Source of the DNA: Bordetella parapertussis
GTDB lineage: Bacteria > Pseudomonadota > Gammaproteobacteria > Burkholderiales > Casimicrobiaceae
Direction of reading: 5' to 3'
NCBI GenBank assembly: GCA_943331295.2
Contig: CALQLA020000002.1
Span: 1 to 64,000 of the forward strand
DNA length: 64,000 nt
The notes below the pieces were generated by a model. That model was not told the DNA's origin. It did no database searches and saw only the letters and a list, made by a program, of their open reading frames with translations. The translations under genes and the position numbers were made by a program. Positions 7,972 to 15,626 of the stretch are shown piece after piece (the stretch's first letter is position 1; every line of letters begins with the position of its first letter).

Positions 7972-9516
7972 CTATTTTCTCGACACGGTGCGCAGGTCGT
8001 AGAACGAATAGCCGTACTGCGGCTCCCACCCGATCGACGGGTCCTTCGCGAACACCGAGAAGAGCTCCGAGATCAGCACCGAATGGCCGTCGTCGCGCAT
8101 CAGCTTTGCGATCTGCCGGAACAGCTTGTCGCGCTCGCCGCGGTCGGCCGTGGTGTCGGTCTTCTCGATCAGCGCCTCGACCTCCGGGTTGTAGTAGTCG
8201 GACCACGTGCCGCCCTTGCTTGCGGTGCCGAAGATCGGCGTGATCGGGTCGTACAGCGCGTTCGAGTACTGCATCACGCTCATCGGGCCGGACTTGTGCG
8301 TGTTGTTGAGGCGGTTCCAGGCCGGGTAGTCGAGCAGCTTGACCTTGGCGCGCACGCCGACCACCGACCAGTAGGCGGCGACCGCCTCGGTGACGTCCTT
8401 GGGGTACGACGTCGGCGACAGGATCTCGGTCTCGAAGCCGTTCGGGTAGCCGGCCTCGGCGAGCAGCTTCTTCGCCCGCGCCGGGTCGTAGCCGTAGGGC
8501 TTCAGCGCCGGATCGACGCCGATCGGGTAGTACGCGGAGATGTACGTCGCCATCGGCTTGCCGATGCCGTGCATCACGTTCTTGATGATGGCGTCGACGT
8601 CGATCGCATAGTTGAGCGCGAGGCGCACCTTCGGATTGGCGAGCGGCGTCCCCGGCACGTTGGCGTACAGCCGCACGTGCAGCGGGCTGCCCATCGGCAC
8701 CGCGATCACGTCGAGCCCGCCGGCCTGCTTCAGCCGCGCGACGTCGTTGGGCGCGATGCCGTCGGCCATGTCGACCTCGCCCGCCAGCAGCGCGTTGACG
8801 CGGCTCGATGCGTCGGGGACGAACTTGAAGATCAGCCGGCGGATGCCGGGCTTCTTCCCCCAGTAGTCGTCGAAGCGCACGAGCTCGACCGACTGCCCGA
8901 TCTTGTGCTCGACCAGCTTGTACGGGCCGCAGCCCACGGGGGCGCGCGCGAACGCCTCGGGCGACCCGAGGCCCTGCGTGTAGTCCATCGGGATCAACGG
9001 GACGAACGCCGCGACCTTGTTGAGGAACACGACGTCCGGCTTCTTCAGCTTGACGACGACGGTCTGCGGATTCGGCGTCGCGACCGTGTCGATGAAGTCG
9101 ACGAAGTACGGCCGCCGCGTGCTCTTGACCGCCGGGTCGAGGATGCGGTCGAAGGCGAACTTGGCGTCCTTCGACGTGAGCGTCGCGCCGTTGTGGCACT
9201 TGACCCCGGGGCGCAGCGTGAACGTGTACTCCATGCCGTCGGGCGCCACCTTCACGCCGGTGGCGATCTGCGGCACCAGCTCGCCCTTCTTGTCGAACGT
9301 GTAGAGGCCGTCGTACATCTGCCAGTGGTAGCGGTCGGAATTGCCGGTGTTGTCGACCTGCGCGTCGAGCATCGCGATGTCGCGGCCGATGGCGAACACC
9401 AGCGTGTCGGCGTCCACCGCCGGCTTGCCGTTGATTGCCCCCGCCGCGGTCGCGAACACGACAAGGCCGGCCGCGCCGGCCGCGTGGAGCAGGCGCCCTA
9501 TCCGTTGCACTTTCAT
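7972..9516 (-). CDS. ABC transporter solute-binding protein, family 5 (peptide/nickel type)
   Basis: A 514-residue periplasmic binding protein of the SBP_bac_5 (DppA/OppA-like) family. Residues 1-27 are a signal peptide ending in AAGA. The body shows the family pattern: DTLVFAIGRDIAMLDAQ at the mature N-terminus, YDGLYTFDKKGELVPQIATG near 70, TLRPGVKCHNGATLTSKD near 100 (family signature region) and YDPARAKKLLAEAGYP near 350. Ligands for this family are di/oligopeptides, opines, nickel or glycosides. No permease or ATPase gene is adjacent, so the protein must use a transporter encoded elsewhere. It sits between the FAD dehydrogenase and the dioxygenase on the same strand. Confidence 0.93.
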   Translation of the reverse strand: MKVQRIGRLLHAAGAAGLVVFATAAGAINGKPAVDADTLVFAIGRDIAMLDAQVDNTGNSDRYHWQMYDGLYTFDKKGELVPQIATGVKVAPDGMEYTFTLRPGVKCHNGATLTSKDAKFAFDRILDPAVKSTRRPYFVDFIDTVATPNPQTVVVKLKKPDVVFLNKVAAFVPLIPMDYTQGLGSPEAFARAPVGCGPYKLVEHKIGQSVELVRFDDYWGKKPGIRRLIFKFVPDASSRVNALLAGEVDMADGIAPNDVARLKQAGGLDVIAVPMGSPLHVRLYANVPGTPLANPKVRLALNYAIDVDAIIKNVMHGIGKPMATYISAYYPIGVDPALKPYGYDPARAKKLLAEAGYPNGFETEILSPTSYPKDVTEAVAAYWSVVGVRAKVKLLDYPAWNRLNNTHKSGPMSVMQYSNALYDPITPIFGTASKGGTWSDYYNPEVEALIEKTDTTADRGERDKLFRQIAKLMRDDGHSVLISELFSVFAKDPSIGWEPQYGYSFYDLRTVSRK

Positions 9517-9568
9517 CGATCTCCTCCTTCTGTTCTTGTGGTCGTGCGGGGATGCGGACTGCGGCGTT

Positions 9569-11101
9569 TCAACCGTCCCAGGGCGGCAGCGCGCTCGCCT
9601 CGCGGGCGGCGTTGCGGCCGCCGACGAAGCACTCGGCGAGGTTGCCTCCCGCCATGTAGATGTGCCCGAACACGCTGCCCAGCTCCCCGGCCGCGTAGAG
9701 GCGCGCGATCGGCCGGGCGCCGGTGTCGAGCACCCGCTGCCGCGCGTCGTGGACCGGGCCGCCCTGCGTGTTGATGACGACGGGCCAGAGCTCGCCCGCG
9801 TAGTACGGCGGTTCCGCGAGCGGCATCATCGTCTCCGGCCGCCGGCCGAAATCGGCGTCACTGCCGGCGTTGCACGCGTCGTTCCAGCGGCGGAGCGTGC
9901 CCTCGAGCGCGGCCGGATCGACGCCGATGATCGTCGCGAGCTCCGGGATCGAATCCGCGCGCTTCAGGATGCCTGCGCCGACTTCCTTCAGGTTGTCGGC
10001 GCTCCATTCGTAGTGCGTGCCACGGTGATTGACGATCGAGCGGCCCATCGGGTAGCACTTGCGCCCGGCCTCGTCGAAGACGAGCCACGACGGCATCCGC
10101 GCGTAGCGGCCGGCGTCGGGGTCGAAGGCGCCGAAGCCGCGGACGCCGGTGTCCGACATGTAAGGCGGATACTCATTGCCGTAGCGCCGGCCGTGGCCGT
10201 CGACGATGATCCACGGCATCCGCGGCAGCGGCTTCGTGATCCGCTCCGGCGTCCACATCGGCAGGAGCTTCACGTAGAGGCCGAACGGGAACGCCGGGTC
10301 GGGGTGCCGGAAGCCGTAAGGGCCGTGGTAATGCCACATGTGCCAAAGGTCGGCGCCCTGCGCCTGGCACATCCGGATGCCGTCGCCGGTGTTGCCGAGG
10401 AAGCTCCCGGGCAGCACCGTGTGCGCGTCGAAGTACTGGCGCTGCATCGCCGGATCGGCCTCGAAGCCGCCGCACGCGAGGATCACGCCGCGCCGCGCCT
10501 TGATCCGCAGCGCCGCGCCGTCGCGCAGCACGGCGGCACCGCAGACCGCGCCGTCCGGCCCGCGCAGCAGTTCGGTCGCGCGCGTCGAGTAAGAGACGGT
10601 GATGCCGCGCTGCAGGACGTTGTCCTCCAGCAGCTTGAACAGGTAGCAGCCGGGACGCATCGGCGCCGCCGCGTGGTACGGGCCATCGCCCGGAAACCCG
10701 GGAATCGCGACGACCTCCGCGTACCCCAGCGCGTCGCAGCCCGGGAACGGGTAGTTGCCGACCGCCGGCTCGACCTTGATCTCGGCGCCGTTGGCGCGCG
10801 CGAGAGCGCGAACGTAGTCGGGCATCTCGACCATGCCGGCGGCGAGCGCGCGCAGCACGTCGTCGGGCGTGCGGCCGCCGCAAGTGGCCTGCAGGTAGGC
10901 GAATGCCTCGTCCACGTCGAACGCTATCCGGATGCCGCCCGCCGACAGGATCGAGATGCCGCCCGGGTCGGCCATCTTCTCGATGACGAGCACGTCGGCG
11001 CCGGAATCGCGCGCCTCGATCGCGGCCACGCCGCCCGCGGCGCCGTAGCCGACGACGAGGACGTCGCAGGCCAAGTCCCAGGGTCTGTCCTGATTGTTCA
11101 T
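9569..11101 (-). CDS. FAD-dependent dehydrogenase (fumarate reductase / ketosteroid dehydrogenase-like flavoprotein)
   Basis: A 510-residue soluble flavoprotein of the FAD_binding_2 superfamily, which includes fumarate reductase flavoprotein, urocanate reductase, tricarballylate dehydrogenase and 3-ketosteroid delta-1 dehydrogenase. The Rossmann FAD motif VVGYGAAGGVAA is at about residues 16-27, followed by VLVIEK. The C-terminal FAD-binding block reads ARLYAAGELGSVFGH..AGGNLAECFVGGRNAA. No signal peptide or heme-binding motif is seen, so it is cytoplasmic. It likely introduces or removes a C=C bond in the compound handled by this operon. It is the first gene of the minus-strand trio, and a repeated ATTGTGGA motif lies in the region before it. 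Confidence 0.88.
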   Translation of the reverse strand: MNNQDRPWDLACDVLVVGYGAAGGVAAIEARDSGADVLVIEKMADPGGISILSAGGIRIAFDVDEAFAYLQATCGGRTPDDVLRALAAGMVEMPDYVRALARANGAEIKVEPAVGNYPFPGCDALGYAEVVAIPGFPGDGPYHAAAPMRPGCYLFKLLEDNVLQRGITVSYSTRATELLRGPDGAVCGAAVLRDGAALRIKARRGVILACGGFEADPAMQRQYFDAHTVLPGSFLGNTGDGIRMCQAQGADLWHMWHYHGPYGFRHPDPAFPFGLYVKLLPMWTPERITKPLPRMPWIIVDGHGRRYGNEYPPYMSDTGVRGFGAFDPDAGRYARMPSWLVFDEAGRKCYPMGRSIVNHRGTHYEWSADNLKEVGAGILKRADSIPELATIIGVDPAALEGTLRRWNDACNAGSDADFGRRPETMMPLAEPPYYAGELWPVVINTQGGPVHDARQRVLDTGARPIARLYAAGELGSVFGHIYMAGGNLAECFVGGRNAAREASALPPWDG

Positions 11102-11111
11102 ATTGTGGAAT
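11102..11111. promoter_or_regulatory. Candidate operator copy 1 (ATTGTGGA motif)
   Basis: ATTGTGGAAT lies right at the start of the FAD dehydrogenase gene. The same octamer ATTGTGGA recurs inverted at 11223-11230 inside a longer palindrome. Two copies about 120 bases apart before a catabolic operon look like a regulator-binding pair, but which regulator would use them is unknown. Confidence 0.3.
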
Positions 11112-11222
11112 AGTCCGGCGCGTTGCGAGGCCCTCCCCCCGTGCGCCGTGGTCCGTTTTTATATCACATTCCTGACCGGGACCGGCATCGGCATGGGCGT
11201 CGTCCCGGCGCCTGCCTGGCAA

Positions 11223-11235
11223 TCCACAATGTGGA
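11223..11235. promoter_or_regulatory. Candidate operator copy 2, palindrome TCCACAATGTGGA
   Basis: A perfect 6+1+6 inverted repeat (TCCACA-A-TGTGGA) in the non-coding stretch upstream of the 11101 start. It contains the octamer shared with 11102-11109. The intervening stretch includes the AT-rich TATAAA-like patch near 11158-11166 on the minus strand, where a promoter could sit. Confidence 0.35.
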
Positions 11236-11319
11236 GCCGAAGGTCGGCTGCGCCGCGAGTCGCGGGCGCGGGACGGGGTTGACCGGGCCGGCGATCCGCG
11301 TCAGGCGCGAAGCGCCGGC

Positions 11320-11481
11320 ACCGCGACCGAAGACGAACGGGTCGCCGCCCTTGAGGCGCACGACCCGATGGCCGGCCATCGCCTTGCGCACCAGCAGCTG
11401 CTCGATGAAGGCCTGCGGCGTCGACAGGCAGCCGCCGCGCTTGCCCACGGCGAGCACGCGCCCGGCCTTCAGGGTCAGCAA
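11320..11481 (-). pseudogene. Remnant of uroporphyrinogen-III C-methyltransferase (cobA/SUMT)
   Basis: The minus strand encodes about 54 residues that match the N-terminal third of SUMT, the S-adenosylmethionine-dependent enzyme making precorrin-2/sirohydrochlorin precursors. Visible family pieces are [15 protein letters not shown]-x-LSTPQ, and [18 protein letters not shown], the signature loop. The segment of about 25 residues that normally separates the first two pieces is missing, and homology stops right after FGRG, where the usual E/G-rich helix should follow. No proper start codon and no downstream two-thirds are present. This is a non-functional fragment with an internal deletion, next to a dispersed repeat. 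Confidence 0.75.
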
Positions 11482-11490
11482 CGCGAACAG

Positions 11491-11542
11491 TCTTCGTGTT
11501 TCGCGCTGCGGTATTCGCCCTCGGGGGCGCCCTTCGGGCTCA
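11491..11542 (-). repeat. Diverged single copy of the 60-bp intercistronic repeat
   Basis: Read on the minus strand it starts at the TGA stop of the SOUL gene and runs TGAGCCCGAAGGGCG.., matching the tandem repeat at 62001-62120 over about 50 bases with about eight differences. Translated in the same phase it gives [16 protein letters not shown], against SPTGRPEGEHRSAKHE in the other locus. It lies between the SOUL gene and the cobA remnant. Confidence 0.75.
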
Positions 11543-12148
11543 GCGCACCGTCAGCCAGACCTCGTTGCGGCGAAGGAACGGCAGCGTGAACGGCGGGTCG
11601 TAGCGCGACAGCACGGGCTCGCCCTCGGTTGCAATGCCTGCCTTCGCGAGCGCCTCCCGCAACTGCGCGAGGTGCTCCTCGTAGTTGGCCTGTGACCAGA
11701 AACCCGAGTAGCGGATGACGGCGACCGTCTTGGCGGAGGCCTCGCGCAGCTCCACCCGCGCGTCGACCGGCTCGGGCAAGTTCTCGAGCGTGGATCCCCG
11801 GGGCATCACGAACCGGACCACGTAGCCGCCCTGCCCCTGCGCCTGCGTCACCGGCGCCGTCATCGGGATCGTGGCGGCGGCCGGCGTCTGGGTCACAGGC
11901 GCCGTCATGTCCAGCGTCCGGCTGCCCTTGTTGTTGCCGAAGATATAGCCGGCGAGGATGCGGAAGCCCTGGTTGCCGGCTTCGTCGGCGGGCCCCGGCA
12001 CGACAACTTCGGCCACGATGTAGGGCTCGTACCGGCGAATCTCGAACACGTCATGGCTTCGGGTGACGGTATAGGCCGGCTCTTCGATGGCGTGGGCCGC
12101 GCTCGCAACCGCGAACAGCGCCGAGGGGATCAGTTTGAACAGTCGCAT
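11540..12148 (-). CDS. SOUL-family heme-binding protein
   Basis: A 202-residue exported protein of the SOUL/HEBP family, which binds heme or tetrapyrroles without a fixed covalent link. Residues 1-20 are a signal peptide (..[11 protein letters not shown]), so it acts in the periplasm. Family features are [26 protein letters not shown] near the mature N-terminus, [12 protein letters not shown], two MTAPVTQ copies (about 79 and 95) and [17 protein letters not shown]. The stop codon is the first three bases of a dispersed repeat. The gene sits between remnants of cobA and cytochrome b561. All three are heme or tetrapyrrole related. Confidence 0.9.
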   Translation of the reverse strand: MRLFKLIPSALFAVASAAHAIEEPAYTVTRSHDVFEIRRYEPYIVAEVVVPGPADEAGNQGFRILAGYIFGNNKGSRTLDMTAPVTQTPAAATIPMTAPVTQAQGQGGYVVRFVMPRGSTLENLPEPVDARVELREASAKTVAVIRYSGFWSQANYEEHLAQLREALAKAGIATEGEPVLSRYDPPFTLPFLRRNEVWLTVR

Positions 12149-12193
12149 GATGGATTGCCGGTTGGGAAGACGTTGACGGACGTGAGGCGGGGG

Positions 12194-12409
12194 TCACCCG
12201 CCGCGGAAAGGCAGCATGCGCAGCAACACGCCGTCGCGGCGGATGAACTGGTGGTACAGCGCCGCGGCGACGTGCAGCGCGACCAGCCCGAGCAGCGCCC
12301 GCGCCGGTGCGCCGTAGGCCGCGGCGTGCGCATCGGCAGTGCCGGAGCGGGTGGATTGCGGGGCGCATCCGCCAAGGGCATTCGGAAAGGTGCCGCGAAT
12401 CATGTTCAT
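12194..12409 (-). pseudogene. C-terminal remnant of cytochrome b561
   Basis: A 71-codon frame whose last 36 residues (from about 12306 down) are recognisably the end of a cytochrome b561 family protein: the last membrane helix with LVALHVAAALYHQFI, followed by RRDGVLLRMLPFRGG, the family C-terminal signature. The first 35 residues (Gly/Ala/Ser-rich) do not resemble b561. Full-length members have about 180 residues and four helices, so most of the gene is gone. It is 45 bases upstream of the SOUL gene and reads the same way. Possibly a relic of an ancestral cytochrome b561/SOUL operon. Confidence 0.68.
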
Positions 12410-12517
12410 CGCCGCCGCCGCGCGCGGCGGGTTCCTTCATCGTACCCCACCGCACCGCTTGCAGCGGCGCCCGGGAAATCGTCGCGCAAGAGCCCGCGCG
12501 CCCTGCGCTCCACGACG

Positions 12518-12676
12518 TTAGATCCGCCCCATCAAGAGCAGCACGACGAGCACGAGCGCGACGACGCCCACGATGCCGCTCGGCCCGTAGCCCCAGCTGC
12601 GGCTGTGCGGCCACGACGGCAGGGCGCCGACCAGGATCAGGATGAGTACGATTAGCAGGATGGTGCCGATGCTCAT
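12518..12676 (-). CDS. DUF3309 small membrane protein
   Basis: A 52-residue protein with two hydrophobic segments (SIGTILLIVLILILVGALP and GIVGVVALVLVVLLLMGRI) joined by a short WPHSRSWGYGPSG loop. This is the DUF3309 layout found widely in proteobacteria. An upstream GAGGAG eight bases before the ATG supports the start. It should be an inner-membrane hairpin. Function unknown. It reads away from the following Cys-repeat protein gene, with about 275 bases between them. Confidence 0.85.
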   Translation of the reverse strand: MSIGTILLIVLILILVGALPSWPHSRSWGYGPSGIVGVVALVLVVLLLMGRI

Positions 12677-12951
12677 GGTGCGACTCCTCGGGTTGACCCG
12701 GCGGGCGGCGGGTGCGGCGTCCGGCGCGGGTTCGAGGTCGAAATTACCGGCGCATCGGCGTCCGGTCTGTGCGCCGTCGCACGTGGCGGGACCGCACCGC
12801 CGGCGAGCGAGATGCAGGGTATGTGCGCTGGAAGACAGAGAGCCCCGCGCCGACCGGATACGCTTGGTCCAGTTGCCGGATGAAGGCACGCGGGCCGGGG
12901 GCCCACGGCGCGCGGGGTTCACCGGTCCACGCTGTCACCACAAGGAACATC

Positions 12952-13566
12952 ATGCACAAGTTCACACTCACGGCATTCTCCGCGGCATTCTGTCTCGCGA
13001 TGGCGGGCGGCGCGATCGGCGCGAACATGTCGAAGTCCGACTACAACGCCAACATGACGACCGTCAAGTCCACCTACACGACGGAACTGGCGGCATGCAA
13101 GCCGCTGGCCGGCAACGCTAAGGACATCTGCGACGCCGAGGCCAAGGGCCGCGAGAACGTCGCGAAGGCCGACCTCGAGGCCAGCTACCAGCCGTCGGAA
13201 AAGCACGCGTACGGCGCGCGTCTCGCCCGGGCCGACGCGGCGTATGCGGTCGCGAAGGAAAAGTGCGACGACTTCGCGGGCAACGCGAAGGACGTCTGCG
13301 TCAAGGAAGCGAAGGCGGGTTACGTGAGCGCGAAGGCCAATGCGAAGGTCGCCGAGGCGGTGTCCGACGCCAAAACCACCGCGCGTGAAAAGACCAACGA
13401 CGCCAACGCGACGGCGCAGGCGAAGACCGTCGAGGCCGTGAAGGACGCCAACGCCGAGAAGCGCGATGCCGGCTACGCGGTGGCGAAGGAGAAGTGCGAC
13501 GCGCTCGCCGGCGACGCGAAGGCGGGCTGCATCCGCGACGCCAAGGCGCGTTACGGCCAGTCGTAA
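12952..13566 (+). CDS. Exported helical protein with three CX10C modules
   Basis: A 204-residue exported protein. The signal peptide is residues 1-24 (..AFCLAMAGGAIGA), and AAGGAA lies just before the ATG. The mature protein is Ala/Lys-rich and predicted to be coiled. It has three evenly spaced modules: CKPLAGNAKDIC, CDDFAGNAKDVC and CDALAGDAKAGC, each Cys-X10-Cys with an AG(N/D)AK core, each followed by EAKAxY- or DAKARY-like sequence. Between modules two and three lies a TolA-like Ala/Lys/Thr coiled stretch. Similar proteins occur in Burkholderiales as uncharacterised cell-envelope proteins. In the oxidising periplasm each module could close a disulfide or bind a metal. Confidence 0.82.
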   Translation: MHKFTLTAFSAAFCLAMAGGAIGANMSKSDYNANMTTVKSTYTTELAACKPLAGNAKDICDAEAKGRENVAKADLEASYQPSEKHAYGARLARADAAYAVAKEKCDDFAGNAKDVCVKEAKAGYVSAKANAKVAEAVSDAKTTAREKTNDANATAQAKTVEAVKDANAEKRDAGYAVAKEKCDALAGDAKAGCIRDAKARYGQS

Positions 13567-13579
13567 GACGCATCCGTAG

Positions 13580-13659
13580 CCCGGGTTGCGCGAGCGCGCG
13601 ACCCGGGGGGATGTTCAACAAGGCACCCCGACCCGGGTTGCGCGTTCGCGCAACCCGGG
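13580..13659. repeat. Pair of REP-like GC palindromes
   Basis: Two long inverted repeats lie 24 bases apart after the Cys-repeat gene. The first (13580-13607) has arms CCCGGGTTGCGCG and CGCGCGACCCGGG, with one mismatch and a 2-base loop. The second (13632-13659) has perfect 13-base arms with the same left-arm sequence and a TT loop. The outer flanks GTAGCCCGGG and CCCGGGCTAT show that the units face each other, as in bacterial interspersed mosaic elements. They could also stop transcription, but no T-run follows. Confidence 0.72.
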
Positions 13660-13742
13660 CTATGCGATCAGGACTGCCGCGCGCGGTCACGTCATCATCC
13701 GACGGGCCGGTGCCGGCTGCCCGAATTTCGGCTGACTCCCCC

Positions 13743-14444
13743 ATGGTATCCCTGCGCCGCCACATCGAACGTCACCGCACCGACCGCGTCGGATGGCTGC
13801 GCGCCGCCGTGCTGGGCGCCAACGACGGCATCGTGTCGACCGCGAGCCTCGTCGTCGGCGTCGCGGCAGCGCATTCGTCACCCGGAAGCATCATGGTGGC
13901 GGGCGTGGCCGGCCTCGTCGCCGGCGCGATGTCGATGGCCGCCGGCGAATACGTGTCCGTGCACTCGCAGGCGGACACCGAGAACGCCGACCTGTCGCGC
14001 GAGCGCGCCGAGCTGGCGGCGGATCCCGTCGCCGAGCAGCGCGAGCTGACGGCGATCTACGTGGGCCGCGGCCTCGAGCCCGGCCTCGCGCAGCAGCTGG
14101 CCGTCCAGCTGATGCGCCACGATGCGATCGGCGCCCACGCGCGCGACGAGCTCGGCATTTCCGAGACGATGAGTGCGCGGCCGATCCAGGCGGCGCTGGC
14201 ATCGGCGGCGTCCTTCGCCGTCGGCGCCGCGCTGCCGCTCGCGGTCACCGCGCTGGCGCCCGCGTCGGCGCTGATCGCGGTGGTCGCCGGGACGTCGCTG
14301 GTCTTCCTGGCAGGACTGGGGGCGCTCGCCGCGCGCGCCGGCGGCGCCGGCGTGCTGGCGGGCGCCTGGCGCGTCACGTTCTGGGGCGCGATCGCGATGG
14401 CGATCACCGCGGGGGTCGGCGCGCTGTTCGGCGCGGTGGCCTGA
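13743..14444 (+). CDS. VIT/CCC1-family Fe2+/Mn2+ transporter
   Basis: A 233-residue inner-membrane protein of the VIT1/CCC1 family, which moves Fe2+ or Mn2+ out of the cytoplasm. The diagnostic first helix LRAAVLGANDGIVSTASLVVGVAAA is at residues 19-43. The second helix is GLVAGAMSMAAGEYVSVHSQADTE, with the family E/D cluster leading into the cytosolic domain (ERAELAADPVAEQREL..). Three more helices follow in the C-terminal half (ASFAVGAALPL, IAVVAGTSLVFLAGLGALA, FWGAIAMAITAGVGALFGA). Length is typical. The ATG at 13743 starts the conserved N-terminal segment. Confidence 0.92.
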   Translation: MVSLRRHIERHRTDRVGWLRAAVLGANDGIVSTASLVVGVAAAHSSPGSIMVAGVAGLVAGAMSMAAGEYVSVHSQADTENADLSRERAELAADPVAEQRELTAIYVGRGLEPGLAQQLAVQLMRHDAIGAHARDELGISETMSARPIQAALASAASFAVGAALPLAVTALAPASALIAVVAGTSLVFLAGLGALAARAGGAGVLAGAWRVTFWGAIAMAITAGVGALFGAVA

Positions 14445-14502
14445 AGCTCCCCGCGCGGTCCGTGCCGGGCACCCTGCGTGGGCGGACGCCAGACCGCGGA
14501 CC

Positions 14503-15435
14503 TCAGGCCGCCGGGCGCTTCGACGTTGCCGCGCGCCGGGCCGGCGCTGCACGGCCGCTGAACAGCGCGCGATCGGCGTCGACGATGCCGCGCAGGAAAT
14601 CCCACACCGCACGCACGCGGCGCAGCCGGTACCAGTCGGCGTGCGTCGCCAGCCAGAACGTGCGCTTCCAGACCGCCTCGGCGGGGAGCACGGCGACGAG
14701 CGGCGTGCCCTCGGCGAGGTAGTGCGCGAGCACGCCGACGCCCAGCCCCGCGCGCACGGCCGCCAGCTGCGCCAGCATCCCCGACGACGCGATGCGCAGG
14801 CGCTGCCGCGGCACCAGCTCGTCGAGGTAGCGAAGCTGCGGGCTCAGCAGCAGCTCGTCGATGTAGCCGACGAACGAATGCGCGGCCAGCTGGCTGCGGT
14901 CGCGGATGGCGCCGTGGCGCCTCAGGTACTCCTTCGACGCGAACAGCCCGTAGGTGAAGTCGGTGAGCCGCGATGCGATGTAGCGGCCGTGCTGCGGCGG
15001 GTCGAGCGTGACGATGATGTCGGCCTCGCGCGTCGACAGGTTCGGAAAGCGCGGCAGCGTGAGCAGCTCGACGTCGAGGTCCGGGTGGTCCTGCAGCAGG
15101 CGGCCGAGGCGCGGCGCGAGGAACGTCGTGGCGACCCCTTCCGGCGCGCCGATGCGGACGGTGCCGCTGACGCGCAGGCCCTGCCCCGACGCCTCGTCGC
15201 GCAGCAGCGCGATGTTGTTCTCGATGTTCTCCGCGTGCGCGACGAGGTGCCGGCCCGCCTCGGTCAGCGTGTAGCCTTCGCTCGTCGACTCGAACAGCCG
15301 GCAGCCCAGCGATTTCTCCAGCTGGTCGATCCGGCGCGCGACGGTGGTGTGGTCCACGCCGAGCTTGCGCCCGACGTGGGTCAGGCGCTTCAGGCGCGCG
15401 AGCTCGAGAAAGAACCGCAGGTCGTCCCAGGTCAT
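14503..15435 (-). CDS. LysR-family transcriptional regulator
   Basis: A 310-residue LysR-type regulator. Residues 1-60 form the winged helix-turn-helix (MTWDDLRFFLELARLKRLTHVGRKLGVDHTTVARRI..LE). The effector domain runs from about 90 to 290 (VRIGAPEGVATTFLAPRL.. , GLGVGVLAHYLAEG). The TWDDLRFFLE start and VDHTTVARRI are typical of the subgroup often annotated near metabolic genes in Burkholderiales. It is divergent from the 3HB-oligomer hydrolase gene with 191 bases between starts, so that gene is the likely target. The inducer is unknown. Confidence 0.93.
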   Translation of the reverse strand: MTWDDLRFFLELARLKRLTHVGRKLGVDHTTVARRIDQLEKSLGCRLFESTSEGYTLTEAGRHLVAHAENIENNIALLRDEASGQGLRVSGTVRIGAPEGVATTFLAPRLGRLLQDHPDLDVELLTLPRFPNLSTREADIIVTLDPPQHGRYIASRLTDFTYGLFASKEYLRRHGAIRDRSQLAAHSFVGYIDELLLSPQLRYLDELVPRQRLRIASSGMLAQLAAVRAGLGVGVLAHYLAEGTPLVAVLPAEAVWKRTFWLATHADWYRLRRVRAVWDFLRGIVDADRALFSGRAAPARRAATSKRPAA

Positions 15436-15626
15436 CGCATGCAGTGGATTTTTGCACAGTCGCTGCGCTTCAATACCCCAACTCCTGCCGGCTGTCGAGC
15501 GCTACCATTGACCGCTGTGCCGCGATACGCGCGGGCGGCGTGCACGCGGCGGGCAGCAACGAACCGCAGCGCAGGCCTTCGGGCCCGACAACTGCGGACG
15601 ACGAATATCTCCGGAGGAAGCAATCG

